A DNA stretch of 5,555 bases from an uncultured Collinsella sp. (GCA_900547025.1 UREZ01000104.1:1-5555); one strand, 5' to 3'; counted from the first letter of the stretch, positions 1 through 5,108 are shown. Notes: generated from the sequence alone by a model not told the origin. Translations and numbers: made by a program.

Positions 1-171
1 TGTCTTTGAAAAGCTCTACTATACAGACGGAAAAACCGAGCATGGGAGCCCCTTCCATGAATGCGGCGTGGCCGCCGCGGCTGAATTAGACACTCACCAT
101 TGTCGGCCTAATCCGCGGTCTTTCATGCAGCAGGGGCTCTCAATGTTTTTATGTCCTGCTCATATCGTCTC
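1..171. other. Unassigned left-edge stretch, possible tail of an upstream ORF
   Basis: No gene can be named here. One plus-strand frame is open from base 2 to a TAG at 257-259; its first residues (VFEKLYYTDGKTEHG) look protein-like, but the frame then runs through the repeat array at 172-289, which is not expected of a real gene end. The next frame ends in TAG at 87-89 and reads like random sequence. A GC-rich inverted repeat is visible: CCGCGG (75-80) plus ATTAG (85-89) against CTAAT (108-112) plus CCGCGG (113-118). It could belong to the 3' untranslated region of a gene lying to the left. No start codon with a convincing ribosome binding site was found on either strand. Confidence 0.2.
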
Positions 172-289
172 TGCCGGCATTTTAGGAACGTCCCCAGATG
201 CCGGCACTTTGGGACACTCCCTTACGGCCGATCGCTTCAAGAGTGTCCCCAGCGGCTAGTCGTTTAAGAACGTCCCCAATGACTAGGCC
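172..289. repeat. Tandem array of four ~27-bp hairpin units with AACGTCCCC core
   Basis: Four contiguous degenerate units share a core that reads approximately TTTAGGAACGTCCCCA on the plus strand (minus strand: TGGGGACGTTCCTAAA). Cores lie near 181-196, 207-222 (most diverged: CTTTGGGACACTCCC), 237-251 (TTCAAGAGTGTCCCC) and 263-279 (TTTAAGAACGTCCCC). Each core is flanked by short complementary arms that the neighbouring units share: TGCCGGCAT (172-180) with ATGCCGGCA (198-206), GCCG (200-203) with CGGC (225-228), GCCG (227-230) with CGGC (253-256), and CTAGTC (256-261) with GACTAG (281-286). Arms covary in sequence while the core is kept, as in REP/BIME-like palindromic elements. No transposase is present in the window. 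The array sits just upstream of the pckA regulatory region. Confidence 0.6.
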
Positions 290-343
290 GGGTTACGCTT
301 ACCTGCGATTTTTGACCGTTGGGCGGGATGCTCTGCGGTTGCC

Positions 344-359
344 GCAAAAACGTTTTTGC
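344..359. promoter_or_regulatory. Perfect 16-bp palindrome upstream of pckA, candidate operator
   Basis: GCAAAAACGTTTTTGC is a perfect palindrome with a central CG, the architecture of LacI/GalR-family operators (PurR and CcpA sites also have an A-rich arm, central CG and T-rich arm). It lies 70 bp upstream of the pckA start. A weak -10-like TACAAC (368-373) follows, and no good -35 box is visible, so a protein bound here would overlap the probable promoter region. PEP carboxykinase is a usual target of carbon-source control, which suits an operator. The identity of the regulator is unknown. A/T symmetry could also arise by chance, though 16 of 16 bases is notable in GC-rich DNA. Confidence 0.45.
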
Positions 360-388
360 ACTTCGGGTACAACGGACTCTACGTGAGT

Positions 389-424
389 AAAGCGCGCGCC
401 CGCGTGACGCGCTTTTAAAGGAGG
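389..424 (+). promoter_or_regulatory. pckA leader hairpin and ribosome binding site
   Basis: AAAGCGCG (389-396) pairs perfectly with CGCGCTTT (408-415) around an 11-nt loop, and TTTT follows the inner stem directly. The strong Shine-Dalgarno sequence AAAGGAGG (417-424) begins two bases after the stem and stands only 4 nt from the ATG at 429. The hairpin is close enough to influence ribosome access, or to act as a short attenuator-like structure, but nothing in the sequence shows a sensing domain. Confidence 0.4.
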
Positions 425-428
425 CCCC

Positions 429-2099
429 ATGCCTGGTGTTACCCCTGCAGAAGTACTGTCCAACTTTGGTCTTACGTTGGTCGAAGATCCTGCCGAGAAC
501 CAGCCCCGCCTGCTGGTTGACCTGCCGGCAGCCGAGCTCGTCGAGCACGCTATCCGCCGCGAAGAAGGCCGCATGGCATCCAACGGCGCGCTGGTGATCG
601 AGACGGGGGAGCGTACCGGCCGTTCCCCCAATGACCGCTTTATCGTTGACACCCCCGATGTCCACGACAAGATTGCCTGGGGTGCCGTCAACCGCCCGCT
701 TTCTGCCGAGAGCTACGAGGCCATCAAGGCCGGTATCGTCGACTATCTCAACGAGCGCGACGTGTTCGTCACCCGCGGCATGGCAGGCGCCGACCGCAAC
801 CACACGCGTCGACTGCTCGTTGCCTGCGAGCGTGCCAGCCAGGCACTCTTTATTAAACAGATGCTCGCCCGTCCGCTCGCCCGCGAAATTGCGCGCACCG
901 GCGAGCCGGACTTTTGCGTGCTCGCGGCACCCGGGTACCAGTGCGACCCTGCCATCAAGGGCCTCAACTCTAGCGCCGCCGTGGTCATCAACTTCCAGGA
1001 ACGCGTGATTCTGGTCGCCGGCACCGGCTACTCCGGCGAGATTAAAAAGTCGATCTTTAGCGTCATGAACTACCTGCTGCCCGTCGAGGACGACGTGCTG
1101 CCCATGCACTGCTCGGCCAGCATGGACCCCGTCACGCACGAGACCGCCGTGTTCTTTGGCCTGTCCGGTACCGGCAAGACTACGCTTTCGGCCAACCCCA
1201 CGCGCCTACTGATCGGCGACGACGAGCACGGTTGGTCCGACATGGGCATCTTCAACATCGAGGGTGGCTGCTACGCCAAATGCGAGGGCCTGGACGCCTT
1301 CCACGAGCCCGAGATCTTCAACGCTGTCCGCTTTGGCGCGATCTGTGAAAACGTGGTGCTCGACGAGAACCGCAAGCCCAACTACGACGACATCTCGATC
1401 ACGCACAACACGCGCGTGGCCTATCCCGTGGAGCACATTCCTAACGCGTGGACTAAGGGCATGGGCACCACTCCGAGTGTCGTGCTGTTCCTGATTTGCG
1501 ACGCTTTTGGCGTGCTGCCGCCCATCTCGCGTCTGACGGCCGATGCCGCCATGTACCACTTTGTGACGGGCTTTACGGCTAAGATTCCCGGCACCGAGGT
1601 CGGCGTTACCGAGCCCACGCCCACGTTCTCTTCGCTGTTCGGCGAGCCGTTTATGCCACTCGACCCCATGGTTTACGCCAAGATGCTCGGCGAGCGCATT
1701 GCCGACGGCCGCACGCGTGTGTACCTGGTCAACACCGGCTGGATCGGCGGCGGCTACGGCGTAGGCCATCGCATCGAGCTGGCCTACACGCGCTCGCTGG
1801 TCGCGCGCGCCCTCGACGGCACCATCGAGGACAGCGAGTTCGTGCACGACGACATCTTTAACGTCGACATTCCCACGACGTGCCACGGCGTGCCCGATGG
1901 CATCCTGGTGCCGCGCCAATATTGGCAGAGCACCGCGCGCTATGACGAGGCCGCGCACAACCTGGCGGTGATGTTCGAGGAGAACTTCGAGAAGAAGTAC
2001 TCGCACCTGCCCGAGTCCGTCAAGGCCGCCGGTCCGCACGCTCAAGTACACGCCGACGCCCGTCATCGCGGCCGCGGGCTGCTGGGACTTCGCCACTAG
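429..2099 (+). CDS. pckA: Phosphoenolpyruvate carboxykinase (ATP)
   Basis: Cytosolic enzyme interconverting oxaloacetate plus ATP with PEP, CO2 and ADP; it links C4 acids to glycolysis/gluconeogenesis and can run in the carboxylating direction in some fermenters. All landmarks of the ATP-dependent family are present: substrate-binding R65 in TGRSPNDR, Y201 and K206/K207 in GYSGEIKKS, H227 in MHCSA, the P-loop GLSGTGKTTLS (244-254, K250), the metal-binding LIGDDEHGW (261-269, D264/D265), NTR at 327-329, and RLTADAAMYHF then EPTPTFSSLFG in the C-terminal half. These correspond to E. coli R65, Y207, K212/213, H232, K254, D268/269 and R333. The start follows AAAGGAGG. Oddity: the family usually ends within a few residues of AAGP (here 533-536), but this ORF adds 20 Arg/His-rich residues with weaker third-position bias, suggesting a late frameshift or altered stop. 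A hairpin terminator follows. Identity is certain; the exact C-terminus is not. Confidence 0.97.
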   Translation: MPGVTPAEVLSNFGLTLVEDPAENQPRLLVDLPAAELVEHAIRREEGRMASNGALVIETGERTGRSPNDRFIVDTPDVHDKIAWGAVNRPLSAESYEAIKAGIVDYLNERDVFVTRGMAGADRNHTRRLLVACERASQALFIKQMLARPLAREIARTGEPDFCVLAAPGYQCDPAIKGLNSSAAVVINFQERVILVAGTGYSGEIKKSIFSVMNYLLPVEDDVLPMHCSASMDPVTHETAVFFGLSGTGKTTLSANPTRLLIGDDEHGWSDMGIFNIEGGCYAKCEGLDAFHEPEIFNAVRFGAICENVVLDENRKPNYDDISITHNTRVAYPVEHIPNAWTKGMGTTPSVVLFLICDAFGVLPPISRLTADAAMYHFVTGFTAKIPGTEVGVTEPTPTFSSLFGEPFMPLDPMVYAKMLGERIADGRTRVYLVNTGWIGGGYGVGHRIELAYTRSLVARALDGTIEDSEFVHDDIFNVDIPTTCHGVPDGILVPRQYWQSTARYDEAAHNLAVMFEENFEKKYSHLPESVKAAGPHAQVHADARHRGRGLLGLRH

Positions 2100-2118
2100 C
2101 TTCGCCGTGAGTCCATAT

Positions 2119-2155
2119 CCACCACAAAGGGGACAGGCACCTTTGTGGTGGTTTT
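2119..2155 (+). terminator. Hairpin repeat copy A, probable pckA terminator
   Basis: A perfect 12-bp stem, CCACCACAAAGG (2119-2130) with CCTTTGTGGTGG (2140-2151), encloses the 9-nt loop GGACAGGCA and is followed by TTTT (2152-2155). It starts 20 bases after the pckA stop, as expected for an intrinsic terminator. Arms and loop are the same as in copy C (4660-4704), and the loop is the reverse complement of that in copies B and D. The trailing T-run is short. The -35 box of the next promoter overlaps it. Confidence 0.75.
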
Positions 2156-2182
2156 GCTCGCGTGGATGACTCGGGTTACAAT
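2154..2182 (+). promoter_or_regulatory. Sigma70-type promoter for the B3/B4 gene
   Basis: TTGCTC (2154-2159) and TACAAT (2177-2182) are separated by exactly 17 bp; the -10 matches TATAAT at five of six positions and the -35 keeps the TTG. Transcription would start near 2189-2190, giving a leader of about 137 nt before the ATG at 2327. The -35 box lies in the T-run of terminator copy A, so pckA termination and initiation of the next unit are back to back. It is the best promoter match I see in the window. Confidence 0.6.
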
Positions 2183-2189
2183 ACGCCTG

Positions 2190-2321
2190 ACATATCGTCC
2201 CCTTCTCCGGATGGGGACAGCGCAAGCGTTCTTGTGACGGCACCGTAGGACTTTGAAGGTGGCCGTTGTAAGGGCGCTTTTTGTTTAGGCGCCCTCACTC
2301 GGGCGCGCACAATGAAGGGAG
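2190..2321 (+). promoter_or_regulatory. Structured 5' leader of the B3/B4 gene with alternative hairpins
   Basis: Several stems can be drawn. GTCCCC (2197-2202) pairs with GGGGAC (2213-2218). ACGGC-ACC (2237-2244) pairs with GGT-g-GCCGT (2258-2266), one bulged base, extendable outward with weaker pairs; AGCGC (2219-2223) can pair with GCGCT (2274-2278) around that stem, directly before TTTTTGTTT, which resembles an intrinsic terminator. AGGGCGC (2271-2277) pairs with GCGCCCT (2289-2295), yet GCGCCC (2289-2294) can instead pair with GGGCGC (2301-2306), so these are mutually exclusive folds. The ribosome binding site AAGGGAG (2315-2321) follows. The layout resembles attenuator or riboswitch leaders, but I recognise no known riboswitch consensus, and no T-box sequence is present. 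Its function is unassigned. Confidence 0.4.
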
Positions 2322-2326
2322 AGCGT

Positions 2327-3046
2327 ATGAAGAGCTTTATTGCCGAGGATTCATTCTGGGAGCTGTTTCCGCAGGCAGCGGTCGGTGTTGTGGTCGTGGA
2401 GGGCATGAAGCCCACGGCTCAGATTCCTCAAGAGGACGTGGATGCGATTGCGGCGTTGCTCGACCGCGCCAATATCGATGCGGAGCGTCATCTGACCAGC
2501 GACACTATCAGCGAGAACGCACCGGTCAAGGCATGGCGCGAGGCCTATCGTCTGTTCAAGACCAAGAAAGGCGCGCGCTGCTCGATCGAGAACTTGCTCA
2601 AACGCGTGCTCAAAGGCAAGCCGGTGGGCCACATTACGCCCGCGGTGGATATTTACAACACGGTGTCGCTGACCTACGCGCTGCCCGTGGGGGGCGAGGA
2701 TCTGCATGCGATCGAGGGAGACCTTCGCCTGAAGGTGACCGACGGTGGCGATGCGTTCTTGCCGCTTGGCGAGGAGGCGGACGATCCGACGCTGCCCGGC
2801 GAGCTCGCCTACATCGATGATGCGGGCGCCGTGTGCCGCTGCTGGAACTGGCGCGACGGCGTTCGAACGGCTCTGTCCGATGATTCGGCCGATGCGTTCC
2901 TGGCGATTGAGTGTGTGGAGCCCGAGCGGATGGGGGATTGCCAGGCAGCGATCGATCGCTTGGCCGAGCTTCTCGAGCGTTATCTGGGGGCGACGGTTGT
3001 CGTTAAGACGCTTGTGACCCGCGACAATCCCTGCGTGGAGCTGTAG
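2327..3046 (+). CDS. B3/B4 tRNA-binding/editing domain protein (COG3382-like)
   Basis: A 239-residue cytosolic protein made essentially of one B3/B4 domain, the module that in the beta subunit of phenylalanyl-tRNA synthetase edits mischarged Tyr-tRNA(Phe). Free-standing versions are presumed to act on aminoacyl-tRNA in trans, but the substrate is not established. Family signatures occur in order: WREAYRLFKTKKGARCSIENLLKRV (about residues 70-94; key residues W70, R71, Y74), VDIYNTVSLTYALPVGGEDL (roughly 107-126), a GD-LRL segment, LPGELAYIDDAG and CRCWNWRDG (about 165-177). An N-terminal extension of about 60 residues precedes the core. The start at 2327 is chosen because AAGGGAG lies 5 nt upstream; the in-frame ATG at 2312 has no such site and would put the Shine-Dalgarno inside the gene. 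It has its own promoter and structured leader, and ends 30 bp before terminator copy B. No catalytic defect is apparent. Confidence 0.88.
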   Translation: MKSFIAEDSFWELFPQAAVGVVVVEGMKPTAQIPQEDVDAIAALLDRANIDAERHLTSDTISENAPVKAWREAYRLFKTKKGARCSIENLLKRVLKGKPVGHITPAVDIYNTVSLTYALPVGGEDLHAIEGDLRLKVTDGGDAFLPLGEEADDPTLPGELAYIDDAGAVCRCWNWRDGVRTALSDDSADAFLAIECVEPERMGDCQAAIDRLAELLERYLGATVVVKTLVTRDNPCVEL

Positions 3047-3075
3047 CGACGCCTGCGGATCATGTTCGCCGGCCC

Positions 3076-3116
3076 AAACCACCACAAAGGTGCCTGTCCT
3101 CTTTGTGGTGGTTTTT
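3076..3116 (+). terminator. Hairpin repeat copy B, terminator after the B3/B4 gene
   Basis: AAACCACCACAAAG (3076-3089) pairs perfectly with CTTTGTGGTGGTTT (3101-3114), plus one closing G-U pair, around the loop TGCCTGTCC (3091-3099). TTTTT (3112-3116) and an A-run at the 5' arm make it a plausible intrinsic terminator in either direction. The loop is the reverse complement of that in copy A, so this copy is inverted relative to its neighbour. Confidence 0.75.
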
Positions 3117-3126
3117 ATGTTGATGT

Positions 3127-3197
3127 GTTAACAAATAGGGCGTGCAGGGCTGCCGGCCGTTAAGTACGGCTAAGATGTTTACCCGTTAGCATTATGC
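3127..3197 (+). promoter_or_regulatory. Putative regulatory region of the marR gene
   Basis: The 100-bp gap before the MarR gene has no convincing -35/-10 pair, but several symmetric elements: GTTAAC (3127-3132) in the context GTTAACAAAT, an inverted repeat GCCGT-TAAGT-ACGGC (3156-3170), TAAGAT (3171-3176) as a poor -10 candidate, and GCAT-T-ATGC (3189-3197). MarR proteins commonly bind palindromes in their own promoter, so one of these may be an autoregulatory site. None is strong enough to name as the operator. Confidence 0.25.
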
Positions 3198-3218
3198 AAG
3201 CGAAAGGCGGTCGTCACC

Positions 3219-3668
3219 ATGCAGTGGAACGACGAGACACGTTTTGAGGACTTTGTCGGACTGATCAGCGGCCTCTACAAGGAGATTCAGCGCATCAAGA
3301 CGTCCGAAGGTGCAAGGCTGGGCCTCAAAGGCTCCGACGTCATGTGCCTCTACTATCTTGAGCGCAGCAAGGACGGCCTGACTGGTGCCGACCTCGCCCG
3401 CATGGCTGGCGTGACCCGCGCTGCCGTCTCGCGCACGCTTGCGCATCTGGAGGAGGGCGGCTACGTTGAGGTCGACGACTCGGGTGATGCTGCCGTCAAG
3501 TACCGTGCCCCGGTGCGCCTGACTGCCCTGGGCGGCGAGAGCATGAGCGAGGCGGACCGCATCATTCGCGAGGTGCTCGATACCACCGGTAAGGCTATGG
3601 GTGTGGAGCAGCGCGAGCAGATGTATGCGTCGCTGCGCACGATTCTCAACACCCTGCGCGAGATCTAA
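3219..3668 (+). CDS. MarR-family winged-helix transcriptional regulator
   Basis: A 149-residue cytosolic DNA-binding protein, the normal length for MarR. An N-terminal dimerisation helix (FEDFVGLISGLYKEIQRIK) leads into the winged-helix region: LTGADLARMAGVTRAAVSRT (about residues 53-72) is the helix-turn-helix, LAHLEEGGYVEV (73-84) leads to the wing, and APVRLTALGGESMSEAD (97-113) is the post-wing strand and C-terminal helix start typical of the family. The wing lacks the usual DxR motif; here it reads DDSGDAAVKYRAP. The start is supported by AAAGGCGG (3203-3210), 8 nt upstream. The ligand is not deducible. No hairpin terminator separates it from the downstream DegV gene, the only such gap among the plus-strand genes, so the pair may be co-transcribed or the regulator may control degV. 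A FabT-like role is possible but is inference only. Confidence 0.9.
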   Translation: MQWNDETRFEDFVGLISGLYKEIQRIKTSEGARLGLKGSDVMCLYYLERSKDGLTGADLARMAGVTRAAVSRTLAHLEEGGYVEVDDSGDAAVKYRAPVRLTALGGESMSEADRIIREVLDTTGKAMGVEQREQMYASLRTILNTLREI

Positions 3669-3692
3669 GGCCGCCAAGGCATTTGCTTCCAA

Positions 3693-3708
3693 TTAACAAC
3701 TTAACAAC
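3693..3708. repeat. Direct repeat TTAACAAC x2 between marR and degV
   Basis: TTAACAAC occurs twice head-to-tail (3693-3700, 3701-3708) in the AT-rich gap after the MarR gene. A related GTTAACAAAT lies upstream of the same gene at 3127-3136. Similar heptamers on both sides of a regulator could be its binding sites for autoregulation and for control of degV. The motif is short, and AT-rich gaps in GC-rich genomes may give such matches by chance. Confidence 0.3.
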
Positions 3709-3795
3709 TGCATAGTCCCGTTTGAGCGCGTATGCCGTGCCGGGGCATTGCTGTCAAAATTCCCTGCGCGGGACTTGCGCAAGAAAGGATTCGCT

Positions 3796-4650
3796 ATGTC
3801 CATTCGTATTATTACCGATTCCGCGAGCGATATGTCGCCGGCTGAGCACCCCGCTCTGCGTGTTCTGCCGCTGTCCGTCACCTTTGGCACCGATGTGTAC
3901 ATGGATGGCGTCGACATCGATCACCAGCGCTTTTACGAGATGCTCGTGGAGCGCGATGAGCTGCCCAAGACCGGCCAGGTCAACCCGTACGCGTTTTCGC
4001 AGGCTATTGCCGAGGCGCGAGAGGCCGGCGATGAGGCTGTGATTATTACCGTGGGCGCTAAGCTTTCGGGCACCAATCAGAGTGCCCGTACCGCACTTGC
4101 CGAGGCGCCGGGCGGCGACGTGTACGTGGTTGATAGCAATAACGTGACGCTGGGCGAGCGCGTGCTGGTCGAGTATGCGCTGCGCCTGGTGGACGAGGGC
4201 CGTAGTGCGGCTCAGATCGCGGCGGCCGTCGAGGCCGTCCTTGACCGCGTGGTCGTTATCGGCCTGCTCGAGACGCTGGAGTACCTGGTGCGTGGCGGTC
4301 GTCTGTCTGCTGCGGCCGGCGCCGTGGGCACGCTGCTCAACGTAAAGCCTGTGGTGGCTGTCGAGGACGGTCTGATCGTGCAGCTGGGCAAGGCGCGCGG
4401 TTCCAAGAACGGCCGTAACCTGCTGAACCAAAAGGTCGAAAAGGCGGGCGGCATCGACTTTTCCATGCCGCTGGCGCTCGGCTATACGGGTCTTTCGGAT
4501 GCGGTGCTCAAGAAGTATATCGAGGACAGCGCTGCACTGTGGGCTGGCCACACCGAGGGCGAGTTGCCCGTTCACACCATTGGCGCCACCATCGGTACCC
4601 ACGTTGGCCCCGGCGCCGTAGCAGTAGCCTTCTTCCAGCCCGCCAACTAA
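3796..4650 (+). CDS. DegV family fatty-acid-binding protein (FakB-type)
   Basis: A 284-residue cytosolic protein of the DegV family. Characterised members (FakB of staphylococci) hold a fatty acid for phosphorylation by the kinase FakA, feeding exogenous fatty acids into phospholipid synthesis. The hallmarks are all present: N-terminal IRIITDSASDMSP (3-15), KTGQVNP (58-64), ITVGAKLSGTNQSA (84-97), LEYLVRGGRLS (161-171), LLNVKPVVAVEDG (180-192) and IGATIGTHVGPGAVAVAFF (262-280). T59, S91 and R169 match the carboxylate-binding Thr/Ser/Arg described for FakB1; the common TSQ motif is TGQ here. The start at 3796 has AAAGGA 6 nt upstream; a TTG at 3748 would add 16 basic residues lacking family similarity and is rejected. 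Small hairpins (TCCC-TGCGC-GGGA at 3761-3773 and the palindrome CTTGCGCAAG at 3774-3783) abut the binding site. No fakA lies in the window, so it presumably acts from elsewhere. The lipid specificity cannot be read. Confidence 0.93.
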   Translation: MSIRIITDSASDMSPAEHPALRVLPLSVTFGTDVYMDGVDIDHQRFYEMLVERDELPKTGQVNPYAFSQAIAEAREAGDEAVIITVGAKLSGTNQSARTALAEAPGGDVYVVDSNNVTLGERVLVEYALRLVDEGRSAAQIAAAVEAVLDRVVVIGLLETLEYLVRGGRLSAAAGAVGTLLNVKPVVAVEDGLIVQLGKARGSKNGRNLLNQKVEKAGGIDFSMPLALGYTGLSDAVLKKYIEDSAALWAGHTEGELPVHTIGATIGTHVGPGAVAVAFFQPAN

Positions 4651-4659
4651 CCGACCTGC

Positions 4660-4704
4660 CATAAACCACCACAAAGGGGACAGGCACCTTTGTGGTGGTT
4701 TATG
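4660..4704 (+). repeat. Hairpin repeat copy C after degV
   Basis: This is the longest copy: an 18-bp perfect stem from C4660-A4661 through G4677, pairing with C4687 to G4704, around the loop GGACAGGCA (4678-4686). It starts 9 bases after the degV stop. The arm ends in TTTATGC followed by TTTT (4706-4709) rather than a continuous T-run, so as a plus-strand terminator it is weaker than copies B and D, and read-through into the next gene is plausible. Loop orientation equals copy A and is opposite to B and D. Confidence 0.75.
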
Positions 4705-4730
4705 CTTTTCCGGGTGGAAGGGAGCGAGCA

Positions 4731-5051
4731 ATGGCGTCTGAGGGCTTTTTTGAACGGGTGTACGAGGTGGTCGAGCAGATTCCCGAGGGGATGGTCGCCA
4801 CGTATGGTCAGGTGGCGCTGCTTGCCGGTCGTCCGCGGAGCGCGCGGTACGTGGGCTACGCGCTGCACAGCAATCCGCGCCCCGGCGAGATTCCCTGCCA
4901 TCGCGTGGTGTTTGCCGACGGCCGTATCTGTGAGGGCTTTGCCTTTGGTGGCCCCGATGCTCAACGTGAGCTTTTGCTAGGGGAGGGTGTGGCGTTTAAG
5001 GACGACATGCACGTCGACTTGGCCGCCTGTCGCTGGCCAGCAGGGCTCTAG
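4731..5051 (+). CDS. Small MGMT/alkyltransferase-like (ATL-type) protein with active-site Cys
   Basis: A 106-residue protein consisting only of the DNA-binding/alkyl-acceptor domain of O6-alkylguanine-DNA alkyltransferases. MGMT enzymes remove O6-alkyl groups from guanine by transfer to a cysteine; ATL proteins have Trp or Ala there and only flag the lesion for repair. Visible: IPEGMVATYGQVALLAG (17-33, helix-turn-helix lead-in with Y25), RPRSARYVGYAL (34-45, Arg finger R39) and IPCHRVV (54-60, acceptor C56). The rest, with ELLLGEGVAF (80-89) and a closing V-DLAACRW (95-102), is organised like ATLs such as YbaZ or fission-yeast Atl1 (whose position 56 is Trp), not like full-length Ogt/Ada. 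It is thus ATL-sized but keeps the nucleophile, so repair activity cannot be told from sequence. The start at 4731 has GGAAGGGAG ending 6 nt upstream; the in-frame ATG at 4692 lies inside hairpin copy C. Terminator copy D follows. Confidence 0.9.
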   Translation: MASEGFFERVYEVVEQIPEGMVATYGQVALLAGRPRSARYVGYALHSNPRPGEIPCHRVVFADGRICEGFAFGGPDAQRELLLGEGVAFKDDMHVDLAACRWPAGL

Positions 5052-5067
5052 CGGCTCCGCCGTGGCC

Positions 5068-5108
5068 AAAACCACCACAAAGGTGCCTGTCCCCTTCGTG
5101 GTGGTTTT
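5068..5108 (+). terminator. Hairpin repeat copy D, terminator after the ATL-type gene
   Basis: AAAACCACCACAAAGG (5068-5083) pairs with CCTTCGTGGTGGTTTT (5093-5108) around the loop TGCCTGTCC (5084-5092). The 16-bp stem has one A-C mismatch (5079 with 5097), the only arm divergence of this kind among the copies. TTTT (5105-5108) ends the element. It begins 16 bases after the stop codon. Loop orientation equals copy B. Confidence 0.75.

Noticed and set aside
172..289. CRISPR array
   Set aside because: Units are contiguous and degenerate, with no unique spacers between identical repeats and no cas genes.
264..1139. Long minus-strand ORF opposite pckA
   Set aside because: It is antisense to conserved PckA sequence, has no recognisable domain and arises from the strong G/C third-position bias. 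The same applies to minus-strand ORFs at 1206-2243, 2351-3085, 3192-3692 and 3754-4731.
2237..2290. T-box riboswitch in the B3/B4 leader
   Set aside because: AGGTGGCCG only faintly resembles the T-box core; the conserved AGGGTGG-ACCGCG sequence and a specifier stem are missing.
2312..2326. Upstream ATG start for the B3/B4 gene
   Set aside because: It has no ribosome binding site, and using it would place the clear AAGGGAG site inside the coding sequence; 2327 fits better.
3748..3795. TTG start adding 16 residues to the DegV protein
   Set aside because: The family begins at the SIRIITDS strand, and a good AAAGGA site precedes the ATG at 3796.
4692..4730. Upstream ATG start for the ATL-type protein
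   Set aside because: It lies inside hairpin repeat copy C with no ribosome binding site; GGAAGGGAG supports 4731.
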